Shown here: positions 5,192 through 5,450 of the stretch, piece by piece | Layout: every line of letters starts with the position of its first letter | Position numbering within the stretch: position 1 is the stretch's first letter | Assembly (NCBI GenBank): GCA_027729865.1 | Contig: JAQCBM010000146.1 | Location: 1 to 5,450, forward strand | Length of the DNA stretch: 5,450 bases | Source: Actinomycetota bacterium | GTDB lineage: Bacteria; Actinomycetota; Actinomycetes; S36-B12 | Direction of reading: 5' to 3' | Position numbers and translations under genes: made by a program | The notes under the pieces: generated by a model | Database searches by the model: none | What the model was told of the DNA's origin: nothing | Seen by the model: the letters and a program-made list of their open reading frames with translations, nothing else

Positions 5192-5450
5192 CCGCGGAGT
5201 CGCTCGGGGTCTCGACGGCATGCTCCTGCCCGAGTGCCTGGGCCGTGGCGGTGTCGGGACCGGGGTGCGGAACGAAGACGGCGTCGCGGTAGTAGCGGAG
5301 CTCGGCGATGGAATCCTTGATGTCACCAAGGGCGCGGTGGTTGCCGGACTTCTCTGGAGTCGCGAAGAACGCACGGGGGTACCAGCGCTTGGTGATCTCC
5401 TTGATGCTCGAGACGTCCACGAGTCGGTAGTGCAGGTGGGCATCGAGGTC
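5178..5450 (-). CDS. orn: Oligoribonuclease, C-terminal 90 residues (5' end outside window)
   Basis: The visible frame runs off the window edge in phase and ends at TGA 5178-5180. It contains HYRLVDVSSIKEITKRWYP and SGNHRALGDIKDSIAELRYY, which match the C-terminal half of oligoribonuclease (compare HYRYLDVSTLKELARRW and HQAMDDIRESVAELAYY in the E. coli enzyme). H38 and D43 of the visible part are the last two residues of the DEDDh exonuclease active site, with the usual spacing of five. The enzyme is cytoplasmic and degrades 2-5-nt RNAs, including pGpG from cyclic-di-GMP turnover, to mononucleotides. After the conserved core there is a roughly 30-residue Pro/Thr/Glu-rich tail (PHPGPDTATAQALG onward), of the sort found in actinobacterial Orn. 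The first three active-site residues lie outside the window. Confidence 0.96.
   Translation of the reverse strand, partial: DLDAHLHYRLVDVSSIKEITKRWYPRAFFATPEKSGNHRALGDIKDSIAELRYYRDAVFVPHPGPDTATAQALGQEHAVETPSDSAVETT

Noticed and set aside
4871..5443. 190-codon minus-strand ORF
   Set aside because: It reads straight through the tRNA-His gene and the orn 3' end in a different frame from the conserved Orn motifs.

Overview
The window looks like a GC-rich actinobacterial chromosome. The evidence is the C-terminus of an oligoribonuclease (Orn) beside a tRNA-His gene, an arrangement known from actinobacteria such as Mycobacterium. High GC at third codon positions and the style of the exported proteins (Ser/Pro/Ala/Thr linkers, FN3, LamG and Gly-rich domains) agree. 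The species cannot be named from what is visible.

Layout. Positions 1-3469 (minus strand) are one uninterrupted reading frame of at least 1156 codons whose 3' end lies outside the window. It encodes a very large exported, subtilisin-like (S8) surface protein. Its order is signal peptide, Ser/Pro linker, FN3, propeptide-like segment, S8 domain, LamG domain and Gly-rich domain. The S8 domain keeps the catalytic Asp (D451), the oxyanion Asn (N628) and the Ser (S702), but has Pro at the catalytic His position (P527), so it is probably a pseudoprotease. Positions 3470-3925 hold a promoter-like site with inverted repeats and a decayed minus-strand fragment resembling the C-terminal half of a histidine-kinase-type ATPase domain. 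Positions 3926-4618 (plus strand) encode a small secreted protein with two cysteines that resembles PknH-type extracellular sensor domains. A probable hairpin terminator directly follows its stop codon.

Positions 4652-5036 contain no convincing intact gene. They hold a short minus-strand ORF with a motif shared with the fragment upstream of the secreted-protein gene, and a plus-strand piece resembling an ATPase N-box/G1 region broken by a TAG. Positions 5050-5125 (minus) are tRNA-His(GUG), with G-1, C73 and the CCA end all encoded. Positions 5178-5450 (minus) are the 3' end of orn.

How the parts fit together. orn and tRNA-His are housekeeping genes and form a stable anchor. The stretch between tRNA-His and the giant surface protein looks accessory: two exported-protein genes transcribed in opposite directions with degraded signalling-gene fragments around them. 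No direct functional link between the two exported proteins can be shown from sequence. The most noteworthy feature is the giant surface protein built around an apparently inactivated subtilisin fold.
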